Shown here: in pieces, positions 1 to 5,663 of the stretch
How the letters are laid out: each line of letters opens with the position of its first letter
How positions within the stretch are numbered: position 1 is the first letter of the stretch
Source: Candidatus Woesearchaeota archaeon
GTDB taxonomy: Archaea; Nanobdellota; Nanobdellia; Woesearchaeales; JACQNA01
NCBI GenBank assembly: GCA_016203335.1
Contig: JACQNA010000052.1
Location: 1 to 5,697, forward strand
Length of the DNA: 5,697 nt
Reading direction: 5' to 3'
Position numbers and translations under genes: made by a program
Notes under the pieces: model-generated
The model's database searches: none
What the model saw: only the letters and a program-made list of their open reading frames with translations
What the model was told of the DNA's origin: nothing

Positions 1-86
1 GGATGTATGGCAAGTGCAGCAAGGAGCAGCGCAACAATAAGGATGATCACGCGGGCATTCTTGAGTATGGCAGCCGCTTTACCCAT
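1..86 (-). CDS. secD: SecD N-terminus (partial, runs off window)
   Basis: This is the first 28 complete codons of the gene downstream of secF; it leaves the window at base 1. The translation starts MGKAAAILKNARVI and continues into a hydrophobic stretch (about residues 13-27). That is a short basic N-terminus followed by a first membrane helix, as expected for SecD. The ATG at 84-86 lies inside the end of secF, and the two genes overlap by 8 bp (79-86), which suggests translational coupling. SecD forms a membrane complex with SecF that assists protein translocation through SecYEG. In archaea, which lack SecA, its exact role is less clear. The identification rests on position after secF and the N-terminal profile, not on SecD motifs, which lie outside the window. 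Confidence 0.8.
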   Translation of the reverse strand, partial: MGKAAAILKNARVIILIVALLLAALAIH

Positions 87-1008
87 GGTGCTTCTTCTCC
101 ATGTACATCCGGATCAGCCCGGCATTCTGGATCCAGGTGGTAATCACATCAACAACCAGCCCGATGAAGAGAATCGTCATGATCTGCCGGATAACATCAG
201 AATCCGTGAGCAGCATGCCCAGGACCAGCGCAACAAGGGTGGTGGCAGTCATGGTCATGCCGGTATGCATCGCCTGCTTGACGCGCTCGGCAACGCTCCC
301 TTCCTTTCTCCGCATGACGCGCGTCGTCAAAAGAATATCCGTATCCACAGAATAGCCGATCAGCATGAGGAAAGCGGCAATCCCCGCAGCCCCGATCTTC
401 ATGCCCATGAGGTTGACAATGGCGAGGGTGATGATGATATCAAAGATGACCGAAATCACGACATAGGAGCTGCTCACCGCGTTCCGGAAATAGAAGAACA
501 CTACCGCAGACATGAAAAGCAGGGAAAACAGCACGGAGACCAGCATGCCCCGGAAAAAGCTCCTGCCCAGCGCAGAGCCAACGCCCTCCAAGGTGTACTG
601 GCCGGGCTCAAGCGAAACGCCGAGCAGGGAGCTGAGCTCTCTGACCAGGGCATCAAGCTGCTGCTGCTCAGCAATATCAATATCAGCCGTGACGAGAATG
701 CCGGTATGCTGCCCGGTCTGGGTCAATGAGCGCACGGTAAAATCAGATTGGGGGAATGCGCTGGAAAGCTGCTGCTCGAGCAGGGCGCTGTCGAATTCCT
801 GCTCCAGGGGGATGGTGATGGAGACCCCTCCCTTGATGTCAATCCCCTTGTGGATGACCTCGCCGGTGCGCGCTTCCTGCACAACCAGCACAATAACAGA
901 GAGAATGAATAATGTAAACGGGATAAGAATGAGCCATTTGTAGAGCGGAGTTGATTGCGGAGGAGCGATTTCAGTTGGAGCGGGCATACAGGGATGAGGA
1001 ACAGGCAT
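79..1008 (-). CDS. secF: Protein-export membrane protein SecF
   Basis: SecF is a subunit of the SecDF membrane complex that assists Sec-dependent export. The layout is complete: first membrane helix about residues 25-43; the conserved GIDIKGG segment at 55-61 (counterpart of bacterial DFxGG); an extracytoplasmic domain to about 150; then five helices at about 153-173, 181-201, 205-224, 252-268 and 273-297. Asp190 in the third helix and GYSVDTDILLTTRV (218-231) after the fourth are typical of archaeal SecF. The length of 309 aa is normal. The ATG at 1008 gives the longest frame, 12 bp after the pyrG stop and without a Shine-Dalgarno sequence. A second in-frame ATG at 987 (Met8) sits about 27 bp downstream of a box A-like TTTTTAAA, so a leaderless start there (302 aa) may be the true one. 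The proline-rich segment before the first helix is not conserved in the family and does not decide between them. Confidence 0.95.
   Translation of the reverse strand: MPVPHPCMPAPTEIAPPQSTPLYKWLILIPFTLFILSVIVLVVQEARTGEVIHKGIDIKGGVSITIPLEQEFDSALLEQQLSSAFPQSDFTVRSLTQTGQHTGILVTADIDIAEQQQLDALVRELSSLLGVSLEPGQYTLEGVGSALGRSFFRGMLVSVLFSLLFMSAVVFFYFRNAVSSSYVVISVIFDIIITLAIVNLMGMKIGAAGIAAFLMLIGYSVDTDILLTTRVMRRKEGSVAERVKQAMHTGMTMTATTLVALVLGMLLTDSDVIRQIMTILFIGLVVDVITTWIQNAGLIRMYMEKKHHG
96..100 (-). promoter_or_regulatory. Possible ribosome binding site for secD
   Basis: GGAGA lies within the last codons of secF, with 9 bases between it and the secD ATG. It is a partial match to the archaeal Shine-Dalgarno consensus and would fit an internal gene of an operon. 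It also encodes a Met-Glu-Lys stretch of SecF, so the match may be coincidental. Confidence 0.35.
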
Positions 1009-1010
1009 GG

Positions 1011-1018
1011 TTTAAAAA
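1011..1018 (-). promoter_or_regulatory. Box A-like element for secF-secD
   Basis: TTTTTAAA fills most of the 12-bp pyrG-secF gap in an otherwise GC-rich region. Its centre is about 27 bp upstream of the ATG at 987, the usual TATA-to-start distance for leaderless archaeal transcripts, but only about 6 bp upstream of the ATG at 1008. Its T-run could equally act as an oligo(T) terminator for pyrG. Confidence 0.4.
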
Positions 1019-1020
1019 CA

Positions 1021-2718
1021 TTATGCTGGGGGAAGGCACGCCTTGAGGAAACTGGCATAGAGCGGATGCGGCTGCAATGGCCTGCTGAGAAATTCCGGAT
1101 GGAATTGCACGCCGATGAAAAAGGGATGGTTGGGCAGCTCCAAGATCTGCATGATCCTGCCGGCATTCGCGCTTGCCCTGCCGCTGAATACTAATCCAGC
1201 TTCCTCAAACTGCGGGATGTACTTCGGGTTGCACTCATACCGGTGGCGGAACCGCTCGCGGATCTTTCCTGAGCCGTACAGCGCATATGCCCTGCTTCCG
1301 GGAGTGACCAGCACATCATGCCCCCCTAAGCGCATGTTTCCCCCGAGGCTGGCAAGCCCCTGCTGCTCCGGCAGGATGTCAATCACCGGATGCTTGCTCT
1401 TGGGCTCCAGCTCAGTGGAATCTGCGTCCTTGAGCTTGAGGACATGCCGGGCAAACTCCACCAGCGCAAGCTGGAAGCCAAAGCACAGCCCGAGATAAGG
1501 GATCTGATGCTCCCGAGCGTACTGGATGCAGGCGATCTTCCCTTCTGCCCCCCGCTTCCCAAATCCCCCGGGAACAATGATGCCGGCAACCCCCTCAAGG
1601 GCGGCAGCAGCATTCTGGCTCGTGATTTTTTCAGTGTCTATCCATTTGATCTGGGCGCGGCAGCGGAGAGAGGCGGCAGCATGCTCAACTGCCTGGATAA
1701 TGGAAGCGTAGGAATCACGCAGGGCAGTGTACTTGCCGGTGATGCCAATCGTGACCTCGCGCTCTGGCTTCTGGATATTCCTGATGAAATGCAGCCAGCG
1801 CCCATCTCCCGCCCGTTTCCTCTGGTGGTTGACGTGCAGGATATCCATGATGCGCCGGTCCAGCCTGGCCTGTTTGATCATGCCGGGGATGAGGTAGATC
1901 GAGGGCACATCGTGCATGCTCACCACGTTCTCCACCGGAACATTGGAGTAGATGCTGATCTTCTCCCGCACTTTCTCAGTCACCTCATGGGTGGCGCGGC
2001 AGGCGATGATGTCCGGCTGGATGCCTAATTCCATCAGCCGCTTGATGCCCAGCTGGGCAGCCTTGCTCTTCTGCTCGCCGAGAAAGCCAGGCTCCAGGAT
2101 ATAGGTGACATTGATGAAGCAGACATTCCGCTTTCCTTCTTCATAGGCAAGCTGGCGCATGGCCTCGATAAAGTACTCATTTTCAATGTCGCCGACCGTT
2201 CCCCCCACCTCCATCAGCACAAAGTCCGCTTTGGATTTCATTGCCAGGTGCCGGAGGAAGCGCTTGATCTCGCCGGTGACATGGGGGATGAACTGCACAT
2301 CCCTTCCGAGATAGGATCCCTCGCGCTCTTGCGAAAGCACCCGGTGGAAGATTTTTCCCCCGGTCAGATAGTTGTCCTTGCTTAGGGTAATGTCCAGCAT
2401 GCGCTCATATGTCCCCAAGTCCATGTCAGTCTCGGTGCCGTCATCCAGCACAAAGACCTCGCCATGCCGGTAGGGATTCAGGGTGCCTGCGTCAATGTTG
2501 AGATACCCGTCAAATTTGATCGGCGCGCAGCGGTAGCCATGCTCCTGCAGCACTTTTCCCAGGGAAGCAGAGAATATTCCCTTGCCCAGCCCGGACATCA
2601 CGCTGCCTGTCACAATAATGAATTTTGTTTTCCCCAGCCGATAGCCCGGGGGAAGCGGAGTGTAGTATTCATGCTCAGCAGAGGCGCCAGAAACCGAGGT
2701 GAATAATGAGGATGGCAT
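1021..2718 (-). CDS. pyrG: CTP synthase (glutamine-hydrolysing)
   Basis: CTP synthase converts UTP to CTP using ATP and glutamine, the last step of de novo pyrimidine nucleotide synthesis in the cytoplasm. The synthetase domain (about 31-295) has the P-loop SGLGKG (Lys46), magnesium ligands matching E. coli Asp72 and Glu140 (here Asp100 and Glu170), and MEVGGTVGDIEN. The class I glutamine amidotransferase domain (about 320-562) has the oxyanion loop PGGFGKRG, nucleophile Cys412 in GLCFGFQ, and His540 and Glu542 in QFHPEF. The UTP loop is unusual: bacterial KTKPTQ is KSKAAQ (217-222), keeping both lysines and the glutamine. A 28-residue extension precedes the usual N-terminus. No ATG, GTG or TTG lies in frame between Met1 and the conserved FIIVTG, and a stop codon lies 8 codons upstream, so the start at 2718 is well determined. 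There is no Shine-Dalgarno sequence. The gene is complete, and at 565 aa slightly longer than the E. coli enzyme (545) despite a shortened loop near 450. Confidence 0.98.
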   Translation of the reverse strand: MPSSLFTSVSGASAEHEYYTPLPPGYRLGKTKFIIVTGSVMSGLGKGIFSASLGKVLQEHGYRCAPIKFDGYLNIDAGTLNPYRHGEVFVLDDGTETDMDLGTYERMLDITLSKDNYLTGGKIFHRVLSQEREGSYLGRDVQFIPHVTGEIKRFLRHLAMKSKADFVLMEVGGTVGDIENEYFIEAMRQLAYEEGKRNVCFINVTYILEPGFLGEQKSKAAQLGIKRLMELGIQPDIIACRATHEVTEKVREKISIYSNVPVENVVSMHDVPSIYLIPGMIKQARLDRRIMDILHVNHQRKRAGDGRWLHFIRNIQKPEREVTIGITGKYTALRDSYASIIQAVEHAAASLRCRAQIKWIDTEKITSQNAAAALEGVAGIIVPGGFGKRGAEGKIACIQYAREHQIPYLGLCFGFQLALVEFARHVLKLKDADSTELEPKSKHPVIDILPEQQGLASLGGNMRLGGHDVLVTPGSRAYALYGSGKIRERFRHRYECNPKYIPQFEEAGLVFSGRASANAGRIMQILELPNHPFFIGVQFHPEFLSRPLQPHPLYASFLKACLPPA

Positions 2719-2739
2719 AAGAGACGAATGGCTGTCCGC

Positions 2740-2747
2740 TTTTTAAT
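2740..2747 (-). promoter_or_regulatory. Box A-like element for pyrG (leaderless)
   Basis: ATTAAAAA lies in the 41-bp gap between the M50 gene and pyrG, centred about 25-26 bp upstream of the pyrG ATG. No Shine-Dalgarno motif follows; the bases before the ATG are pyrimidine-rich. Spacing and lack of leader fit a leaderless archaeal transcript. The box matches the consensus TTTAWATA only partly. Confidence 0.45.
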
Positions 2748-2759
2748 GTTTGCTATTGT

Positions 2760-3314
2760 TTAGAATATAGCTCGCCAGAGATTGAGATATACCTGGAAGC
2801 CGTCAAATCCTGGGATAGGAAGCATGTTGAAGATGAAGAGGAACATATTGATTTTTGCCGTGACCGCGAGTAGTGCTCCGTGCCTAGTATGCCGCTTGCT
2901 GAGGTATGATGCCGCCTGCCAAAGGAGCAGGTTGAGCGCAGGCCCGGCAAAGGCAATCAAGGCATAATGCAGGGGGGTGCCGCTGCCGCTGATCGAGACA
3001 AAGCCCGGAACAATAAAAAAGAAGCCGAAATGGGCAAGCTTTGCAAGCAAGGCGAAGATGCCGAGCCAGAGGGTGGTAGTATCAGCATAAAAGGCATGGA
3101 ACACCGCGTCAAAGCCAAAGGCAAGGGCAGCCAGCTTGTGGAACAGCTCATGCAGGATGATGGCAGGCGCAGTGACATATACCGCAAACCGGAATGATTT
3201 CCAGTCAAAGCGCTGGGCATGCGGGCTGCGCGCGAACATGTCCTGAAAGAGATAGCCGAGGAACAAGGTCATGATGATGAAGTCAATGATTTCCATGAAG
3301 GAGAGAATTGCCAT
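2760..3314 (-). CDS. Minimal site-2-protease-like membrane metalloprotease (M50)
   Basis: This 184-residue, mostly hydrophobic protein carries all three signatures of the M50 intramembrane zinc metalloproteases. They are HELFH (55-59; HExxH, two zinc-ligand histidines and the catalytic glutamate), GPALN (124-128), and NMLPIPGFDG (163-172), whose Asp171 should be the third zinc ligand. Probable membrane helices are at about 8-24, 43-67, 83-104, 116-137 and 147-163. There is no PDZ, CBS or other soluble domain, so this is close to a bare catalytic core. M50 enzymes cleave substrates within the membrane, often releasing regulators or clearing signal-peptide remnants; nothing here identifies the substrate. 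The start at 3314 is supported by a box A about 26 bp upstream. It appears to be its own transcription unit between the sugar operon and pyrG. Confidence 0.88.
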   Translation of the reverse strand: MAILSFMEIIDFIIMTLFLGYLFQDMFARSPHAQRFDWKSFRFAVYVTAPAIILHELFHKLAALAFGFDAVFHAFYADTTTLWLGIFALLAKLAHFGFFFIVPGFVSISGSGTPLHYALIAFAGPALNLLLWQAASYLSKRHTRHGALLAVTAKINMFLFIFNMLPIPGFDGFQVYLNLWRAIF

Positions 3315-3335
3315 ATTGTTGGGAGCGGACGCACA

Positions 3336-4301
3336 TTATTTAAAACTTGTTTTTGTCACCCGGGTAACCTGCAACCGGGAAATATCCCGCTTCCGCAGCA
3401 GCCCGTTCTTCGCCCCCACCTTCTGGATGACCGATACTGCATTGGCAATGCCCAGGCGGATAGCATATTCCACGTCTTTTTTGAGTATCAACCCAGCCAC
3501 AAACCCAGAGCCAAAGGCATCGCCTGCTCCCAAGCTGTCTGCGACCTTCACTTGAGGCGGAACAGCATGGTAGATAAAAGTACCGTCGCACACCCACACC
3601 CCTTCCTTCCCCGCAGTCATGGCAACAATATGCTCCACCTTGCCGCAAAGCTGGGAAAAGATTGCTTCCCGCTCATGGAAGGGCTGCCCGGTAAGGATGC
3701 TCCCCTCCTCCTGGTTGAGGATGAGCACATGGACATTGCGGAAGGGAAACCCTGCAAGCCCTGTGCTGCAGAGCTCTTTGCTGGGATTTAATGCAACAAC
3801 TGCCCCGTGTGCATGTGCAGAGGATATTATCTTGGGCAGCACCGCAATGCTTTTTCCAGTGAGCGGCGCAAGATAAAGCCATTTTGCCTGGAACTGGTGA
3901 GGAAGCGAATGGAAATGGGCATTTGCCCCGCGATAGACCAAAACAGAGCGCTCTCCACCATGCGAGATGATAACTGAGTAGGCTGTCTGGAACCGCTTGT
4001 CTGCCATCAGGTATTCAGTGCCTACTCCCTCTTTCCTCAGCTCCCTGAGGATGTGCACCCCGGCAAGGTCGTATCCGACATTCCCGCAGAAAGCAGTCTT
4101 CAGCCCCAACCGGGCAAAGGAGACTGCAGTATTTGTCCCTCCGCCGCCAGTATCAAAATAGATGTCTTTTACCTCTACCTTGGAGCCGAAGGGCAGGCAT
4201 ACCCCCTCATCAGTGGATGATTTCTTGGTCTTCACCACAAACGTGCTGCTCTGCAAGAAAACATCCTGGGTTGCTGAGCCAAAGGTGATTACGTCGTACA
4301 T
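3336..4301 (-). CDS. PfkB-family sugar kinase (possible phosphofructokinase)
   Basis: This is an ATP- or ADP-dependent kinase of the ribokinase/PfkB family. Visible motifs are an N-terminal strand with YDVITFGSATQD (2-13), the substrate-side glycine-rich signature GGGGTNTAVSFARLG (52-66), the NxxE magnesium motif (Asn196-Glu199), and the C-terminal signature DSLGAGDAFGSGF (255-267) with catalytic base Asp261. Length (321 aa) and domain order are normal. The family phosphorylates many sugars and nucleosides (fructose 6-phosphate, fructose 1-phosphate, tagatose 6-phosphate, 2-keto-3-deoxygluconate, ribose, adenosine), and sequence alone does not settle which. Coupling to an aldolase that splits fructose 1,6-bisphosphate makes a phosphofructokinase role the best inference. 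Its ATG shares one base with the aldolase stop (TAATG), so it is probably translated by reinitiation from the same mRNA. Confidence 0.93.
   Translation of the reverse strand: MYDVITFGSATQDVFLQSSTFVVKTKKSSTDEGVCLPFGSKVEVKDIYFDTGGGGTNTAVSFARLGLKTAFCGNVGYDLAGVHILRELRKEGVGTEYLMADKRFQTAYSVIISHGGERSVLVYRGANAHFHSLPHQFQAKWLYLAPLTGKSIAVLPKIISSAHAHGAVVALNPSKELCSTGLAGFPFRNVHVLILNQEEGSILTGQPFHEREAIFSQLCGKVEHIVAMTAGKEGVWVCDGTFIYHAVPPQVKVADSLGAGDAFGSGFVAGLILKKDVEYAIRLGIANAVSVIQKVGAKNGLLRKRDISRLQVTRVTKTSFK
3337..3344 (-). promoter_or_regulatory. Box A for the M50 protease gene, inside the pfkB-family stop region
   Basis: TTTAAATA is a close match to the archaeal box A consensus, centred about 26 bp upstream of the ATG at 3314. 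It is formed by the last two sense codons and the TAA stop of the kinase gene. No Shine-Dalgarno sequence precedes the ATG, so the transcript is probably leaderless. Confidence 0.6.
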
Positions 4302-5218
4302 TATGCCTTCCCCGCGCTGCCGAGCAGCCTGATTTTCCGCTCCACAGCATGCTGCATTGCCCGAGTTGCCGCTCCCAGGATATCGCGGGGATCGTATGCC
4401 CGAGGATGTGTCTTGAGGAACTTGCGTACAGCAGCATCAAACACGATCCGCAGATCAGAATCAATGTTCACTTTTGCAACCCCAAGCTTCACCGCTTTCC
4501 TGATTTGGCTGTCAGGAATTCCCTGGGTATGGCGGAGTTTCGCACCATAGCGGTTGGCAAGCGCAATGATTTGGGGATCAACATGGGAGGCGCCATGCAG
4601 CACCAAGGGAACAGGAACAGCGGCAGCAATCTCCCGCAGCCGGGCAAAGTCCAGGCGCGGCTCTCCCCTTGATTTGATGAGCCCGTGGGCAGTCCCGACA
4701 GCGACCGCCAGCGCGTCGCATCGGGTTTCCCGGACAAACTGTTTCGCTTCCTTGGGATCAGTGAACAGCTGCTCACGCGAGGTGATGATATCCTCTGTCC
4801 CCATAATCCTGCCCAATTCTGCCTCGACAGAAATCCCTTTCTGGTGCGCGCTCCGGACAATGCCGCGCACCACAGTAATGTTCTGCTGCAGCGGAAGATG
4901 AGAGGCGTCAATCATCACTGAGGTGTATCCTTTTTGGATGCCTTCCCTGACAACAGTAGGATGCTTGCCGTGGTCTAAGTGGACAGCGACCGGAACCCGC
5001 GCCTGCTTTGCCATGGTGGTGATCATCGCCAGGAGGACGTCCATGCCTGCATACGAGATGGCGCTTTCCGTGGTCTGGATGATGACTGGCGCGCGCTGCG
5101 CTACGGCAGCAGCAAGGATCGCCTTGGTAGTTTCAAGATTTGATGTGTTGAATGCGCCGACAGCGTATCCGTGCTTGCGCGCAGGCTGCAGAATCTGTCG
5201 GGAAGTGACGAGTGGCAT
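4301..5218 (-). CDS. fba: Class II fructose-bisphosphate aldolase
   Basis: This zinc-dependent aldolase reversibly cleaves fructose 1,6-bisphosphate to dihydroxyacetone phosphate and glyceraldehyde 3-phosphate in glycolysis and gluconeogenesis. The class II residues are all present: HLDHG (80-84) with proton-transfer Asp82 and zinc ligand His83; Glu134 in VEAELG; zinc ligands His178 (GTAHG) and His208 (LHGAS); and the sugar-phosphate motif NIDSD (251-255). The N-terminus GAFNTSN and C-terminus ending LLGSAGKA resemble the roughly 305-residue bacterial type known from Helicobacter pylori. A related activity such as tagatose-bisphosphate aldolase cannot be excluded. The ATG at 5218 has a nearby GAGGT, and no other in-frame start exists before an upstream stop. 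It is the first gene of a two-gene operon with the PfkB kinase. Class II aldolases are mainly bacterial, so old transfer into an archaeal lineage is plausible. Confidence 0.95.
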   Translation of the reverse strand: MPLVTSRQILQPARKHGYAVGAFNTSNLETTKAILAAAVAQRAPVIIQTTESAISYAGMDVLLAMITTMAKQARVPVAVHLDHGKHPTVVREGIQKGYTSVMIDASHLPLQQNITVVRGIVRSAHQKGISVEAELGRIMGTEDIITSREQLFTDPKEAKQFVRETRCDALAVAVGTAHGLIKSRGEPRLDFARLREIAAAVPVPLVLHGASHVDPQIIALANRYGAKLRHTQGIPDSQIRKAVKLGVAKVNIDSDLRIVFDAAVRKFLKTHPRAYDPRDILGAATRAMQHAVERKIRLLGSAGKA

Positions 5219-5221
5219 GGG

Positions 5222-5226
5222 ACCTC
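5222..5226 (-). promoter_or_regulatory. Ribosome binding site of the aldolase gene
   Basis: GAGGT lies 3 bases before the ATG, within the roughly 12-nt leader predicted from the upstream box A. The match is good but the spacing is short. It is the only start in the window with both a leader and a clear Shine-Dalgarno-like motif. Confidence 0.5.
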
Positions 5227-5248
5227 TTTTTAGGGTATAGCCTAAAAA
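5227..5248. promoter_or_regulatory. Perfect inverted repeat at the aldolase transcription start (candidate operator)
   Basis: The arms TTTTTAGG (5227-5234) and CCTAAAAA (5241-5248) are exact reverse complements with a 6-bp spacer. Given the box A at 5252-5259, transcription should start near 5230, so the repeat covers roughly -18 to +4. Most of it is untranscribed, so it is better read as a DNA site for a dimeric repressor than as an RNA hairpin. The binding protein is unknown. Confidence 0.5.
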
Positions 5249-5251
5249 AGG

Positions 5252-5259
5252 TATATAAA
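5252..5259 (-). promoter_or_regulatory. Box A (TATA box) of the aldolase-kinase operon
   Basis: TTTATATA is an essentially perfect archaeal box A, the best in the window. Its centre is about 37 bp upstream of the aldolase ATG, giving a predicted start near 5230 and a leader of about 12 nt that contains GAGGT. The bases just upstream (GGTACC) are not a clear BRE. Confidence 0.75.
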
Positions 5260-5263
5260 GGTA

Positions 5264-5277
5264 CCCATTTCATTGGG
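5264..5277. repeat. Short degenerate palindrome upstream of the aldolase box A
   Basis: The arms CCCA and TGGG are separated by 6 bp, with one further symmetric T/A pair inside. It lies between the regulator gene's stop codon and box A, where archaeal activators bind. The arms are only 4 bp long, so chance is a real possibility. Confidence 0.25.
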
Positions 5278-5290
5278 CATGAGAAATCCA

Positions 5291-5629
5291 TTATATCTCA
5301 ATCATAATCCTGTTCTTTCCCTCTGGGTAGATGGAGATGGGCATTTCCTTTTTTATGTTCATAAGTTTCGCAATGCTCTGCGGTATGCGCACAATTAAGG
5401 AATTGCCGGAATAGCCTATCTTGCTTTGCTTGGACATGCCAAAGAGCCCTTTTTGCTTCTCAATTCGCTCAATCTTTTCTGCTGTTTCTTCATCAAACCA
5501 TTGTTCATTGCATCCTACGCATACCTCTGCCGGAAATGTGCCTAATAGGACGCCATACACGGTGTAAGGCACTTTCTTTCTGACTAATGTTCCTTTTTCG
5601 CAAACAGGACATTTTCTCATATTTCCCAT
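5291..5629 (-). CDS. YgiT-type zinc finger / AbrB-MazE domain fusion (antitoxin-like regulator)
   Basis: This 112-residue protein has two modules. Residues 1-45 form a YgiT/MqsA-like zinc-binding domain with CPVC (Cys7, Cys10) and CVGC (Cys37, Cys40) and the typical AEVC segment. Residues about 67-112 look like an AbrB/MazE swapped-hairpin DNA-binding domain (GNSLIVRIPQSIAKLMNIKK, then a short strand-rich tail). In E. coli MqsA the zinc domain binds the toxin MqsR and a C-terminal HTH binds DNA; here AbrB takes the HTH position. An autoregulatory DNA-binding role is likely. No toxin gene adjoins it: 5219-5290 and 5630-5697 are non-coding. GC is about 44% in 5341-5580 by hand count, against 62-68% in two sampled pyrG lines, suggesting separate acquisition. 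The start at 5629 gives the longest frame; Met4 (ATG at 5620) is an alternative that keeps every cysteine. Confidence 0.88.
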   Translation of the reverse strand: MGNMRKCPVCEKGTLVRKKVPYTVYGVLLGTFPAEVCVGCNEQWFDEETAEKIERIEKQKGLFGMSKQSKIGYSGNSLIVRIPQSIAKLMNIKKEMPISIYPEGKNRIMIEI

Positions 5630-5635
5630 ACGTAA

Positions 5636-5662
5636 AGCGAACCCAATTTAATTTAATTCGCT
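5636..5662. promoter_or_regulatory. Inverted repeat at the regulator promoter (candidate operator)
   Basis: The outer arms AGCGAA (5636-5641) and TTCGCT (5657-5662) are exact reverse complements. At the centre, AATT-T-AATT (5645-5653) is also symmetric, giving an imperfect 27-bp palindrome centred at 5649. It directly follows the box A at 5664-5671 and covers the predicted start near 5642. An AbrB-type autoregulatory site is a reasonable guess. Confidence 0.45.
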
Positions 5663-5663
5663 G

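Noticed and set aside
7..729. 240-codon plus-strand open frame opposite secF
   Set aside because: It is antisense to a clear SecF with membrane helices and motifs; its translation is rich in His, Asp, Arg and Gln with no recognisable domain, as expected of an antisense shadow in GC-rich DNA.
723..1166. 147-codon minus-strand frame overlapping secF and the end of pyrG
   Set aside because: It is out of frame with both genes, is rich in Ser, Arg and Cys, and has no motif; a frameshift shadow.
1390..2028. 212-codon plus-strand open frame opposite pyrG
   Set aside because: It lies wholly within the conserved CTP synthase gene on the other strand, has no promoter or ribosome site I can see, and shows no domain signature.
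3219..3791. 190-codon plus-strand open frame across the M50-kinase junction
   Set aside because: It spans the ends of two real genes and the M50 promoter, and shows no protein motif. The antisense codons of the kinase explain its openness.
5227..5248. Inverted repeat read as an RNA hairpin or riboswitch in the aldolase leader
   Set aside because: The predicted transcript starts near 5230, so one arm would not be transcribed, and a 12-nt leader is too short for a riboswitch.
5244..5249. T6 run on the minus strand as an oligo(T) terminator for the regulator gene
   Set aside because: It lies inside the inverted repeat and next to box A of the aldolase promoter, which explain it better. Termination there is possible but has no independent support.
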